DNA from: Candidatus Sulfotelmatobacter sp.
Lineage (GTDB): Bacteria > Acidobacteriota > Terriglobia > Terriglobales > Acidobacteriaceae
Assembly: GCA_030041415.1 (NCBI GenBank)
Contig: JASHNX010000136.1
Location: 1-32,202, forward strand
Length of the DNA stretch: 32,202 nucleotides
Direction of reading: 5' to 3'
In this document: piece after piece, positions 16,977 through 24,784 of the stretch
How the letters are laid out: each line of letters begins with the position of its first letter
Position numbering within the stretch: the first letter of the stretch is position 1
Made by a program: the position numbers and the translations under genes
The notes under the pieces: generated by a model
Seen by the model: the letters and a program-made list of their open reading frames with translations, nothing else
What the model was told of the DNA's origin: nothing
Databases searched by the model: none

Positions 16977-17726
16977 ATGTCTGCAAACACCGTAAATCTT
17001 GCGCTTCTCTCCGCTGCGGTCTTGGGCTTTCGCCACGGTTTCGATTACGACCACATCGCCGCGATTTCCGACATCACCAGCGTCGAGAGCTCACGCAAAC
17101 GCGCCATGCGTATGGGATTGGTTTATGCCCTTGGCCACGCCACGACGGTTGCAACGCTCGGGGCACTTGTCCTTCTCTTTCAGCAGTCGATTCCCAAACG
17201 TCTCGACAATTGGGCCGAACGCGCAGTCGGATTTACCCTCGTGATTCTAGGCGTTTATGTTCTAGGTACGCTGCTACGTGAAAGGTCTGAGTACATCCCG
17301 CGATCACGCGCGGCGATTCTCATCGATTTCACTCGTTGGTTGCGGTGGGAGTTCAAACGCTTCTTCGGTTTCAATGTTGCAGAAGTACGGCCTGAGCGTC
17401 AGAACGGTTCCTACAGCTGGAGTTCGGTCTTCACCATTGGGGTGATTCACGGCTTGGGCGCAGAAACCCCAAGCCAATTGATGTTATTTCTTCTGGCCGC
17501 GAATTTGGGCGGCCCAGCTCGCGGACTGCTCGGCCTCGCCGTGTTCTTGTCAGGACTGCTTCTGATGAACACGCTGATGACCGCTTCCGCCGTAGGTGTG
17601 TTCGGACTAAGTGCGGCGAAACCAAAAGTTCTACGTTTCGTGATAGCAGCAACCGCAGCTTACAGCGTAGTTGTGGGATCGGTTTTCTTACTGGGAGCTT
17701 CCAAGCTGCTTCCGCAACTGGGGTGA
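16977..17726 (+). CDS. NiCoT-like metal permease
   Basis: This 249-residue membrane protein has about six hydrophobic segments. The first carries RHGFDYDHIAAI, matching the HX4DH signature of nickel/cobalt transporters (His20, Asp25, His26). A second helix has LGHATTVATLG, like the family's second signature, and a central helix has IHGLGAETPSQLMLF (His158, Glu163). The known family moves Ni2+ or Co2+ through the inner membrane, and related UreH-like members handle other metals or are unassigned. No nickel enzyme genes are present, so the metal is open. The gene lies between the cytochrome gene and the P-type ATPase fusion on the same strand. It may be the import arm opposite the ATPase, or both could serve one direction. 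Confidence 0.8.
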   Translation: MSANTVNLALLSAAVLGFRHGFDYDHIAAISDITSVESSRKRAMRMGLVYALGHATTVATLGALVLLFQQSIPKRLDNWAERAVGFTLVILGVYVLGTLLRERSEYIPRSRAAILIDFTRWLRWEFKRFFGFNVAEVRPERQNGSYSWSSVFTIGVIHGLGAETPSQLMLFLLAANLGGPARGLLGLAVFLSGLLLMNTLMTASAVGVFGLSAAKPKVLRFVIAATAAYSVVVGSVFLLGASKLLPQLG

Positions 17727-17840
17727 GCGGCCTTGCTGGCAATTGATTTGCAAATTTTCGGGAAGAGTAACGCCCGTTCATCGGTCTGACAAAACGAAGT
17801 CGGAGTGGCGAGATTCTAAACGTGAGGCCTAGGAAAAACA

Positions 17841-20819
17841 GTGAGCGCTGAAATGGATCGAGAACACCAGGAGCGAATCCGGTACTACGTTTTCGCGGCG
17901 TTCGTAGGAGTCTTGCTCCTGCTGAATTGGCTTGGCATTTTTAAGACTCTCTTCGGAATCGACACGGCGGTTTTGATCACGCTGCTGGCCGGATATAAGA
18001 CTTTCTATAACTCACTGTCTTCGCTTCTCGAAAAGCGCATCTCCGCCGACATCGCGCTTTGCGTTGCCGTGATCGCTGCTTTAGCAGTGGGACAATATCT
18101 TGCCGCCGCGGAAGCCATGTTTATCGTGCTGGTTGGAGAAGGGCTGGAATCCTACGCGGCCGGACGCACGACCGCGGCGATTGAGCGCTTTGTTGAACAA
18201 CTTCCGAAAACCGCAACAGTGGTGCATGGCGGAGTCGAAGAAACTGTCGACTCGAGCGCCGTCGTTGTCGGCGACCTCGTTCTGGTCCGGAGCGGGGACC
18301 GCATTCCGGCCGACGGAATCATCGAATCTGGGAACTCTTCGGTCGACGAGAGCTCGATTACCGGAGAACCGTTGCCGCAGGAAAAGAAGCCGGGCGACGA
18401 GGTCTTTTCCGGGACTTTCAACACTCATGGCTTGTTACGCATTCGCGTTTCCCGCATCGGCGGAGACACTACGCTAGGTCGCGTCATCGAGCTTGTAAAG
18501 GAAGCACAGGAAAAACGGGCGCCGGTCGAGCGGCTCGCTGACCAGTACGCCAAATATTTTCTTCCCGCCCTGCTGCTCTCTGCAGGACTTACTTTTTATT
18601 TCACGCGCGACTGGCTGCGAACCGTCGCAGTTCTTATTGTTGCTTGTCCATGTGCGCTGATTCTCGCCACTCCAACAGCCATGGTCGCTGCCATGGGGGG
18701 CCTCGCCCGTCGCGGCATTCTTGTGCGCGGCGGGGCGGTGGTTGAGCGCATTGCAAAGATCGACACCCTTGTTTTCGACAAGACTGGAACTATCACCGAA
18801 GGCAAGCTGGAAATCGTCGGTATTCTACCGGTTGAAAGCGAGGACGAGGTTCTCGCCCTCGCTGCCGCCGCCGAGTCAGCATCTGCGCACCCTCTTGCCC
18901 GAGCGATCGTAGCGGAAGCCACAAGACGCCGCCTGAAATTGATTAAACCTCAAACTGCGGAGGTTGTCCCTGGCCGCGGGGCAGTGGCTCGTTTGGGTCC
19001 AAGTGAAATCCGCGTTGGCAACGCAGCATTTCTTCAGGAAGCTGGCGTGATCGGAACCGAGGCTCTAATGGCGAGAGCTGACGAAGCTTTAGCCACCGCA
19101 GTGCTGGTTGCTGACGGCAAGCGCCTGGTCGGTGCCATTTTGTTCCGGGATCGCATCCGCGAGGGCGCTGTAAGCGCCCTCATGGCGTTCCGCGATCTCG
19201 GACTTCAAGATCAGTACATTTTGACGGGCAACCGTCCACGGATGGCGGAATACATTGCGCGTGAGGTCGGCATTTCTCATGTCGAAGCTGCGCTTTTGCC
19301 CGCGCAAAAAGTCGACCGCATTCAAGCCCTGATGGCGTCCGGCCACCGACCCGCCATGATTGGCGACGGATTGAACGATGCCCCCTCATTGGCGACCGCT
19401 AGCGTCGGAATCGCAGTTTCCGGCGCCAGCGACATTACTGCCGAGGCTGCGGACGTCGTCTACATGCCACATTCGCTGGAAGCGTTGCCGGAGTTGTTTC
19501 GCCTCAGCCGGCGTGCGGTTCACACGGCCTGGCAGAACATTATTCTGTTCGCGGGAGTGCTCAACGCATCGGCTGTGGTCTGCGCAGCGACAGGGATCAT
19601 TGGCCCAGTCGGAGCCGCGATTACCCATCAGCTGTCGTCGTTTTTCGTGATGATGAATTCGCTCCGTCTGCTGCGTGTGCCTTCCAACAAAGAGTCGCGA
19701 ATTCGGAGTATTTTCACTTCGCTCTGGGCACGAGTCCCCGTCGCAGAGATCGAATCCTGCGTCCAGTGCACGGTTGCGAAGCTGGAATTTGGGACGCTGC
19801 TCGACGGATTCATTTCTCGAACTCCTAGCTGGCCGCGCCTACGGATGCCCCTCCTTTACTCAACCTTGGGCGTTTATGTGCTAAGCGGCATTTACACTCT
19901 CGCCCCCAGTGAAGTCGGCGTGATCGAGCGCTTCGGCCGCAAGCAACTGCCTTACCGCGAGCCCGGCATCCACTACAGGCTTCCATGGCCAGTCGAGCAG
20001 CTTACGCGCATCCAAGCAAACAAAGTGCGCGTTGTCGAAATCGGTTTCCGCTCGGGCTCTAGCTCACAAGCGAGTGAGCCCACCGCCTACGAGTGGAATG
20101 TGCAGCACCGCAGCGGACGTTTCCAGAAAATTCCTGAAGAGTCGCTCATGCTAACCGGCGATCAGAACATGATCGAAATGACAGCGACTATTCAGTACAT
20201 TCCCGAGCGCCCTGACGATTTCCTCTTCCGCCAACTTGATGCTGACGGGACCGTGCGTGCCGCTGGCGAGTCTGTCATCGAAGGCGTGACAACATCTTCT
20301 TCGCTGGATGACGTGCTGATCCTGCACCGGCGAGAAATTGAAACGCGCGCTCAGAATGAACTGCAGAAGCGTCTTTCCGCTTACGGCGCCGGGGTGCGTG
20401 TGCTGCAGGTAAAGCTCGAGGATGTCCACCCTTCCATCGAAGTAGTCGCCGCGTTTCGACAAGTCTCGGACGCGTTCGAAGAGAAGAACCAGATGATCAA
20501 TCAGGCTGAGGGATACCGGAGCGAGCAGTTGGCGCTGGCGCGCGGTAATGCGACTGCTGCTGTCACCAATGCTGAAGCCTTCCGAATTGGACGAAAAACA
20601 CGTGCCGAGGGAGACGCTAGTCGCTTCGACTCTGCCGAGCTGGCGTTTCGCGGTGTGCCGCAGGCGACCGAATCGCGTTTGTATCTGGAAACGATGGAAG
20701 ACGTTCTGCCCGGCAAGAAGAAGCTGATTCTTGACAAGAGCAGCAACAAACGGCATCTGTTTCTCCTGCAAGACGGAGTGGAACTTCCAAACGGCCTTCG
20801 CGCTCTGCCGGAGAACTGA
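17841..20819 (+). CDS. Heavy-metal P-type ATPase fused to an HflK-like SPFH protein
   Basis: This is one uninterrupted 992-residue frame. The GTG start at 17841 has AGGA upstream. Residues 1-615 form a P1B ATPase without an N-terminal HMA domain: four helices before the actuator, TGE at 174-176, CPC at 269-271 in helix 6, the phosphorylation motif DKTGT (Asp313), HP at 350-351, GDGLNDA at 508-514, and two last helices including [16 protein letters not shown]. Residues 616-670 are a linker with CVQC (640-643). A ninth membrane helix (about 671-690) then leads into an HflK-type SPFH module with [30 protein letters not shown] and [15 protein letters not shown], ending in KKLILDK. The C-terminal half resembles the separate HflK at 21747. 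ATP-driven metal transport within an SPFH scaffold is the natural inference. The helix-8 residues do not match the standard metal-specificity classes that I know. Confidence 0.9.
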   Translation: MSAEMDREHQERIRYYVFAAFVGVLLLLNWLGIFKTLFGIDTAVLITLLAGYKTFYNSLSSLLEKRISADIALCVAVIAALAVGQYLAAAEAMFIVLVGEGLESYAAGRTTAAIERFVEQLPKTATVVHGGVEETVDSSAVVVGDLVLVRSGDRIPADGIIESGNSSVDESSITGEPLPQEKKPGDEVFSGTFNTHGLLRIRVSRIGGDTTLGRVIELVKEAQEKRAPVERLADQYAKYFLPALLLSAGLTFYFTRDWLRTVAVLIVACPCALILATPTAMVAAMGGLARRGILVRGGAVVERIAKIDTLVFDKTGTITEGKLEIVGILPVESEDEVLALAAAAESASAHPLARAIVAEATRRRLKLIKPQTAEVVPGRGAVARLGPSEIRVGNAAFLQEAGVIGTEALMARADEALATAVLVADGKRLVGAILFRDRIREGAVSALMAFRDLGLQDQYILTGNRPRMAEYIAREVGISHVEAALLPAQKVDRIQALMASGHRPAMIGDGLNDAPSLATASVGIAVSGASDITAEAADVVYMPHSLEALPELFRLSRRAVHTAWQNIILFAGVLNASAVVCAATGIIGPVGAAITHQLSSFFVMMNSLRLLRVPSNKESRIRSIFTSLWARVPVAEIESCVQCTVAKLEFGTLLDGFISRTPSWPRLRMPLLYSTLGVYVLSGIYTLAPSEVGVIERFGRKQLPYREPGIHYRLPWPVEQLTRIQANKVRVVEIGFRSGSSSQASEPTAYEWNVQHRSGRFQKIPEESLMLTGDQNMIEMTATIQYIPERPDDFLFRQLDADGTVRAAGESVIEGVTTSSSLDDVLILHRREIETRAQNELQKRLSAYGAGVRVLQVKLEDVHPSIEVVAAFRQVSDAFEEKNQMINQAEGYRSEQLALARGNATAAVTNAEAFRIGRKTRAEGDASRFDSAELAFRGVPQATESRLYLETMEDVLPGKKKLILDKSSNKRHLFLLQDGVELPNGLRALPEN

Positions 20820-20865
20820 ACCACAGGCACTTTAAGAAATCGGCGGAATACCGGGGAATACGAAA

Positions 20866-21750
20866 ATGACGACAAAATCGAAACGTTTATGGATCGGCAG
20901 CGGTGTTGCGCTGTTACTGATTTATCTATCGTTCTACAGCGTGCACGAAACGGAATTCGCCCTGGTGACGCAATTCGGGCGTCCAGTCAGAACCGTGGCC
21001 GACGCCGGCTTGCATGTGAAATGGCCATTTCAATCGATCCTTTGGTTTGATAAGAGACTACGCATTTACAACCCGCGGCCATCGGAATTCCTTACTCGCG
21101 ACAAAAAAAACCTAGTCATCGAGAACTACGTCGCTTGGCGCATCGAAGACCCCAATCGATTCGTCCAGACTGTCGGGGATACGGCAGCCGCAGAGATGCG
21201 CTTGCATGACATCATCTGGTCGGGTCTCTCAGCGTCTCTTGGGACTCAGGATCTCGAATCTCTCGTCTCTGCTTCTCCCGACAGAGTACACACCGGACAG
21301 ATGCTAGATCTACTGACCACAAGTTCGGAGCGCGCTGCAGTAAATCAGTATGGGATTCGTATTGTTGACATTCGCATCAAGCGATTGAACCTACCCGAAC
21401 AGAACAAACAGAGCGTATTTGCTCGCATGCGGGCCGAACGCGAACGCATTGCCATGCAGTATCGCGCCGAAGGGGAGCAACAAGCCCTAGCCATTCGTGC
21501 AGATGCGGACCGCGAGAAGGAAGAGATCCTTTCGGCGGCCTACAAGGAGGCCGAAACCATTCGCGGCCAGGGCGACGCGGAAGCAACCCGCATCTATGGC
21601 CAGGCTTATTCGAAAAATCCGCAGTTTTACAAACTGCTGCGAACGCTGGAGGCATACAAGAAAGTCCTTGATGACAAGACGACCATCATTCTCAACTCCG
21701 ACTCAGAGTTGTTGAAGGTTCTCACCCAGGGCGAGGCGGGCGCAAAATGA
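20866..21750 (+). CDS. hflC: HflC-like SPFH membrane protein
   Basis: This 294-residue protein has one N-terminal membrane helix (about residues 8-24) followed by an SPFH/band 7 domain. The HflC pattern includes ETEFALVTQFGRPVRTVADAGLHVKWPFQ, DKKNLVIENYVAWRI and DIRIKRLNLPEQ. A charged coiled coil from about residue 185 to 245 (MRAERERIAMQYRAEGEQ...) and a C-terminal strand IILNSDSELLKVL complete it. In E. coli, HflC assembles with HflK into a large cage around the FtsH protease. The gene lies 46 bp after the ATPase-HflK fusion and overlaps the next hflK by four bases (ATGA), so all three SPFH proteins are probably made together. No ftsH lies in the window. Confidence 0.88.
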   Translation: MTTKSKRLWIGSGVALLLIYLSFYSVHETEFALVTQFGRPVRTVADAGLHVKWPFQSILWFDKRLRIYNPRPSEFLTRDKKNLVIENYVAWRIEDPNRFVQTVGDTAAAEMRLHDIIWSGLSASLGTQDLESLVSASPDRVHTGQMLDLLTTSSERAAVNQYGIRIVDIRIKRLNLPEQNKQSVFARMRAERERIAMQYRAEGEQQALAIRADADREKEEILSAAYKEAETIRGQGDAEATRIYGQAYSKNPQFYKLLRTLEAYKKVLDDKTTIILNSDSELLKVLTQGEAGAK

Positions 21751-22745
21751 GCACTGTGCTTAGCCCCCGACTCGCCACCGTCAGCCAGATCGAATCTCCA
21801 GAACCGGTTCGATCACGGCGCCTCAGACATTACTGGGCGTGGTTGCTGGCACTGTGGCTGGTCGCAGGAATTTACATTGTGCCGGCAGACCAGCAGGCGG
21901 TCGTCACGCGTCTGGGGGCGGTAGTCACCCCGCGCGTGCCGCCCGGAATTCATTATGCCCTGCCCTGGCCCATCGACAGTATCTACAAACTCAAGGTTCA
22001 CCAATTGCGTCGAACTGTAATTGGCGGCGATATGCCCGACGCCGCCCTGGGTCGCCTTCAGCCGGTGGCTTCCGAATTCCTGAGCGGAGATCAGAACCTG
22101 CTTAACATTCGAGTTGTCGCTCAATACTCCGTCAGTGAACCGAAAGATTTTCTTTTTCAGACTTCCGACGTGGACGGCGTGGTGCGGTCGGTTGTTGAAT
22201 CGGAACTTGCCCGTCGCATCGCCCACACTCCGGTCGACGCGATTCTCACGACCGACAAGATAGCAATTCAAAATGATGTTCTCCAGACTGGAGAACGATC
22301 TCTGGTTAGCTACCATGCCGGCGTGGTGCTCTCCAGCATCAACATCGAAAATGTGACTCCGCCCGCCGAGGCTGCCGACGCCTTTCGCAGCGTTGCGGGC
22401 GCGCGCGCCGATGCAATTCGCCTGGTCAATGAGGCGGAAGGGTATGCCAATGACTTACTGCCGCGGGCGCGAGGGGAAGCGGCTCAACTTGGCGAACAAG
22501 CGCAAGCTTACAAGGATGGAAAGATCAACCGCGCGAATGGCGACGCCGCACGCTTTTCCGAGATCGCTGCCGAATATGCGAAGGCCCCAAAAGTCACAAC
22601 TACTCGTGCCTACGTCGAAGCGATGGAACTAATCTTGCCGAGGCTCAAAAAGCTCATTGTCGATAAGAACGGCAATCTCGATCTCACAATCATGCGTCGC
22701 GACAACGGGACGCCCAACTCGCAAAACGGAGTCCCTCTAAAATGA
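21747..22745 (+). CDS. hflK: HflK-like SPFH membrane protein
   Basis: This 332-residue protein has a short cytoplasmic N-terminus, a membrane helix (about residues 30-46) and an SPFH domain of HflK type. The domain includes PADQQAVVTRLGAVV, PPGIHYALPWPIDSIYKL, FLSGDQNLLNIRVVAQYSV and INIENVTPP, followed by NEAEGYANDLLPRARGEA and the terminal KKLIVDKNG. The same blocks occur in the C-terminal half of the fusion at 17841, so the operon has two HflK-type subunits and one HflC. Unlike E. coli HflK it has no long Gly-rich N-terminal tail. Translation is probably coupled on both sides through ATGA overlaps. The paralogues may form alternating or heteromeric rings with HflC, which is an inference from the gene order. 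Confidence 0.86.
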   Translation: MSTVLSPRLATVSQIESPEPVRSRRLRHYWAWLLALWLVAGIYIVPADQQAVVTRLGAVVTPRVPPGIHYALPWPIDSIYKLKVHQLRRTVIGGDMPDAALGRLQPVASEFLSGDQNLLNIRVVAQYSVSEPKDFLFQTSDVDGVVRSVVESELARRIAHTPVDAILTTDKIAIQNDVLQTGERSLVSYHAGVVLSSINIENVTPPAEAADAFRSVAGARADAIRLVNEAEGYANDLLPRARGEAAQLGEQAQAYKDGKINRANGDAARFSEIAAEYAKAPKVTTTRAYVEAMELILPRLKKLIVDKNGNLDLTIMRRDNGTPNSQNGVPLK

Positions 22746-23245
22746 AGTACAAAATCGACAGCAAGACCATTTTTACCGTCTCGTTTTTGCTCACCCTGTT
22801 TGCACTGGCTGTTCTTCGCAATCACCAACCGACTCTTTCCTCCTGGCTCTTTGATCGGTTTTCATCCAAGCCTGCCGCCAGTCCTGAGGATTCGATCTAT
22901 GCCATGCTCGACGCCGCCCGCGCCGGAGACACGAAGGCATACCTAGAGTCCTTTGCGGGTCCGATGCGGGACCAGCTTCTGCAAGTTGTGAAAGAAAACT
23001 CCGAGCCCAGGTTTGCTGACTACCTGAAATCGCAAAACACCGCATTTCAAAGTGTTGCCGTGAGCATCGCCGATCGCCCCAGCGACTCCGAGGTGCAGGC
23101 GCGCATCGAGTATGTCTACACCGATCGAAATGAAGTGCAAAACCTCTATTTGCGCAAGGACAACTCGCGGTGGCGGATTTTCAAAATCGGCGGCTCCGAC
23201 CAAATCAAAACGCTAGTGCCGTTTGGAAGTTTGGTAGGCGATTGA
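22742..23245 (+). CDS. Membrane-anchored small protein, possibly NTF2-like
   Basis: This encodes 167 residues. Residues 9-26 (TIFTVSFLLTLFALAVLR) form a membrane anchor. The remainder is soluble and presumably outside the inner membrane. The pattern PEDSIYAMLDAARAGDTKAYLESFAGPMRDQL followed by alternating strands (QARIEYVYTDRNEVQNLYLRKDNSRWRIFKI) resembles small NTF2-like/DUF4878-type lipoproteins, but no catalytic residues are evident. The start codon overlaps the hflK stop (ATGA), so it is the last gene of the transcription unit and probably an accessory subunit or assembly factor of the SPFH/ATPase membrane system. That role is inferred from position only. Confidence 0.72.
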   Translation: MKYKIDSKTIFTVSFLLTLFALAVLRNHQPTLSSWLFDRFSSKPAASPEDSIYAMLDAARAGDTKAYLESFAGPMRDQLLQVVKENSEPRFADYLKSQNTAFQSVAVSIADRPSDSEVQARIEYVYTDRNEVQNLYLRKDNSRWRIFKIGGSDQIKTLVPFGSLVGD

Positions 23246-23549
23246 GCAGCTGGCTCCTCGCGGCTTCTCCTCTAGGGCAGCTTCGAACAGCTGCTTGACC
23301 GCTTCCCATTTCTCAGCGGACGTTCACGAGCGCGGATCGCCTCAAGGCATCTCATGCCTACACCACCGCGAGAGTTCATAATTCACTTTAGAGTGGACGG
23401 AGTCGACGGGGTACCGGCTCAAGAGAATTTCTTCGTCAAGGTAACCGGCATTTAAAGGCGCTCTCTAACCTTATCGACAATCGACGCTTCGCGGAGCCAA
23501 CCGACCCTACTGTGGGCCACCAAGTCCGACACGTCTTCTTCTTGTTACA
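23246..23549. other. Convergent intergenic region with one small open frame
   Basis: This region lies between the ends of the + strand run and the - strand amidohydrolase gene. Apart from the weak hairpin near its start, it contains a 33-codon open frame on the + strand (ATG 23354, stop 23453-23455) whose end reads FRVDGVDGVPAQENFFVKVTGI. That composition looks more protein-like than random, and the frame is open upstream to a TAG near 23274, so it may be a remnant of a gene 3' end. No Shine-Dalgarno is convincing, and I do not call a gene. Confidence 0.3.
23275..23296 (+). terminator. Weak terminator candidate after the ten-gene run
   Basis: A stem GCAGCT / AGCTGC (23277-23282 and 23289-23294) with loop TCGAAC starts about 30 bases after the last stop codon and can be lengthened by two G-U pairs. 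Only a few T residues follow, so intrinsic termination would be poor, and Rho-dependent ending is equally possible. Confidence 0.25.
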
Positions 23550-24653
23550 TCACAATCCGGGAATCCAGCGGATGGCATTGCTGCGAAATATTTTCTGAAG
23601 GACCTGCTGGGGCAGGTTCAATCCCTGCACCTGTTTGCCTTCGACAGTAAGGGTTTCACCGGTCGCCAGGAATTTCCAGTCACGCGCATAGGTGGACTGC
23701 CATTCGGCCAATGTATCCGGAACGTTTGCGTCTGGGTTTAAATCGAGATCGGTGCCGTAGAGAACGCGGTCCTGATACTTGATAAGAAATGCCCTTACCT
23801 TTTCCGGCGGCATCAGCATGAGGTATTCCATCCTCGCCGCTGTGTCGATGGCAAAATTGGGATACCTGTCGAGGTGGCTTCCGATATTGTCGAGGTTACG
23901 CTCCATGCTGCCCAGATGAACACCCACCATGCGCAGTTTTGGATTTTGGGCGAGCACATGATCACGGGCGTCGAGAATCCTCTGCTTCGAAGGGAACCCA
24001 GGTCGATTGGCAACGTACCATTGCGGATTTTCCTGATAGTAGGACCACGATGGGTCGGCCGCATCGGGTGGCCCCCAGGCCACATCGGGCTCGGCTTGGT
24101 GCGTCATGAGCGTCTTGCCGTGGCGGGCGATGTCTTTGTAGATCGGCTCAAACTTCGGATCGTCAGCCATGATGTATTTCCCGCCGCCGTTCTTGATTTC
24201 CATTCCGACGTTCTTCCAGACCTTGACCGCCACGGCCCCCTGCGCGAAGTCGCGATCGATTTGCTTAACGGCGTCGGCAGCAAATGAGGCGCTGTCGAAT
24301 TTGTAGGGATCGAAGGTCGTACACAGTGCGAAGTGGCCGCCGCCGGATCGCACCAGCTCCAATGCGCTATCGATCTGCGGCTGCAATTGCTTGCGAATGG
24401 GGTTCGTATCGTCCATTACGAGAATATCCAGCAGTTTCAGGTTGAGCCGTTCGAGCATCTCCTGAAATGCGGGATCGGTCTTGAAGACATGAACGTGGAC
24501 ATCGATGGGGTGGATCGCTGCAAAAGCTGAGAGAGCCCCTTCGTTATCGGCGGGTTTCGCGGGAGCGGACGCGGAAGTGGGCGCTTGGGCGGCAGACAGG
24601 GCAACGCAGAGGGTTATAACGATTTGAGCGATAGCTCGTGCCGAACGAATCAC
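23550..24653 (-). CDS. Secreted amidohydrolase-family protein
   Basis: This 367-residue protein belongs to the amidohydrolase superfamily (Amidohydro_2 type). The GTG start at 24653 is preceded by GGAGGGAG at good spacing. A signal peptide ends near residue 23 (LSAAQA). Metal-ligand positions of the TIM barrel are visible: HVH (53-55) in IDVHVHVF, Lys144/147 in AVKVWKN, His185 in LMTHQAEPD, His246 in VGVHLGSMERN and Asp302 in LYGTDLDL. Family members hydrolyse or decarboxylate varied substrates, and this one cannot be assigned. Export is unusual for the classic decarboxylase members but common among relatives in this type of bacterium. The gene lies 131 bp after the TonB receptor on the same strand and could be cotranscribed with it, which would suggest processing of the imported compound. 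Confidence 0.82.
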   Translation of the reverse strand: MIRSARAIAQIVITLCVALSAAQAPTSASAPAKPADNEGALSAFAAIHPIDVHVHVFKTDPAFQEMLERLNLKLLDILVMDDTNPIRKQLQPQIDSALELVRSGGGHFALCTTFDPYKFDSASFAADAVKQIDRDFAQGAVAVKVWKNVGMEIKNGGGKYIMADDPKFEPIYKDIARHGKTLMTHQAEPDVAWGPPDAADPSWSYYQENPQWYVANRPGFPSKQRILDARDHVLAQNPKLRMVGVHLGSMERNLDNIGSHLDRYPNFAIDTAARMEYLMLMPPEKVRAFLIKYQDRVLYGTDLDLNPDANVPDTLAEWQSTYARDWKFLATGETLTVEGKQVQGLNLPQQVLQKIFRSNAIRWIPGL

Positions 24654-24784
24654 CTGAAACTCCCTCCATTAACGGCGGAACTTCTTTGATCGCCTCTTCT
24701 CCGCTTGTAGGGCGTGGAATCCATCGCTTACAGCAAACGAGGCTACTAGCCCGACTCAAGGCCCGGCTCGATGTCGCGTTGGCT

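Noticed and set aside
17746-17755. Palindrome ATTTGCAAAT before the ATPase-HflK gene
   Set aside because: Ten-base AT-rich palindromes are common by chance and no promoter elements lie in register with it.
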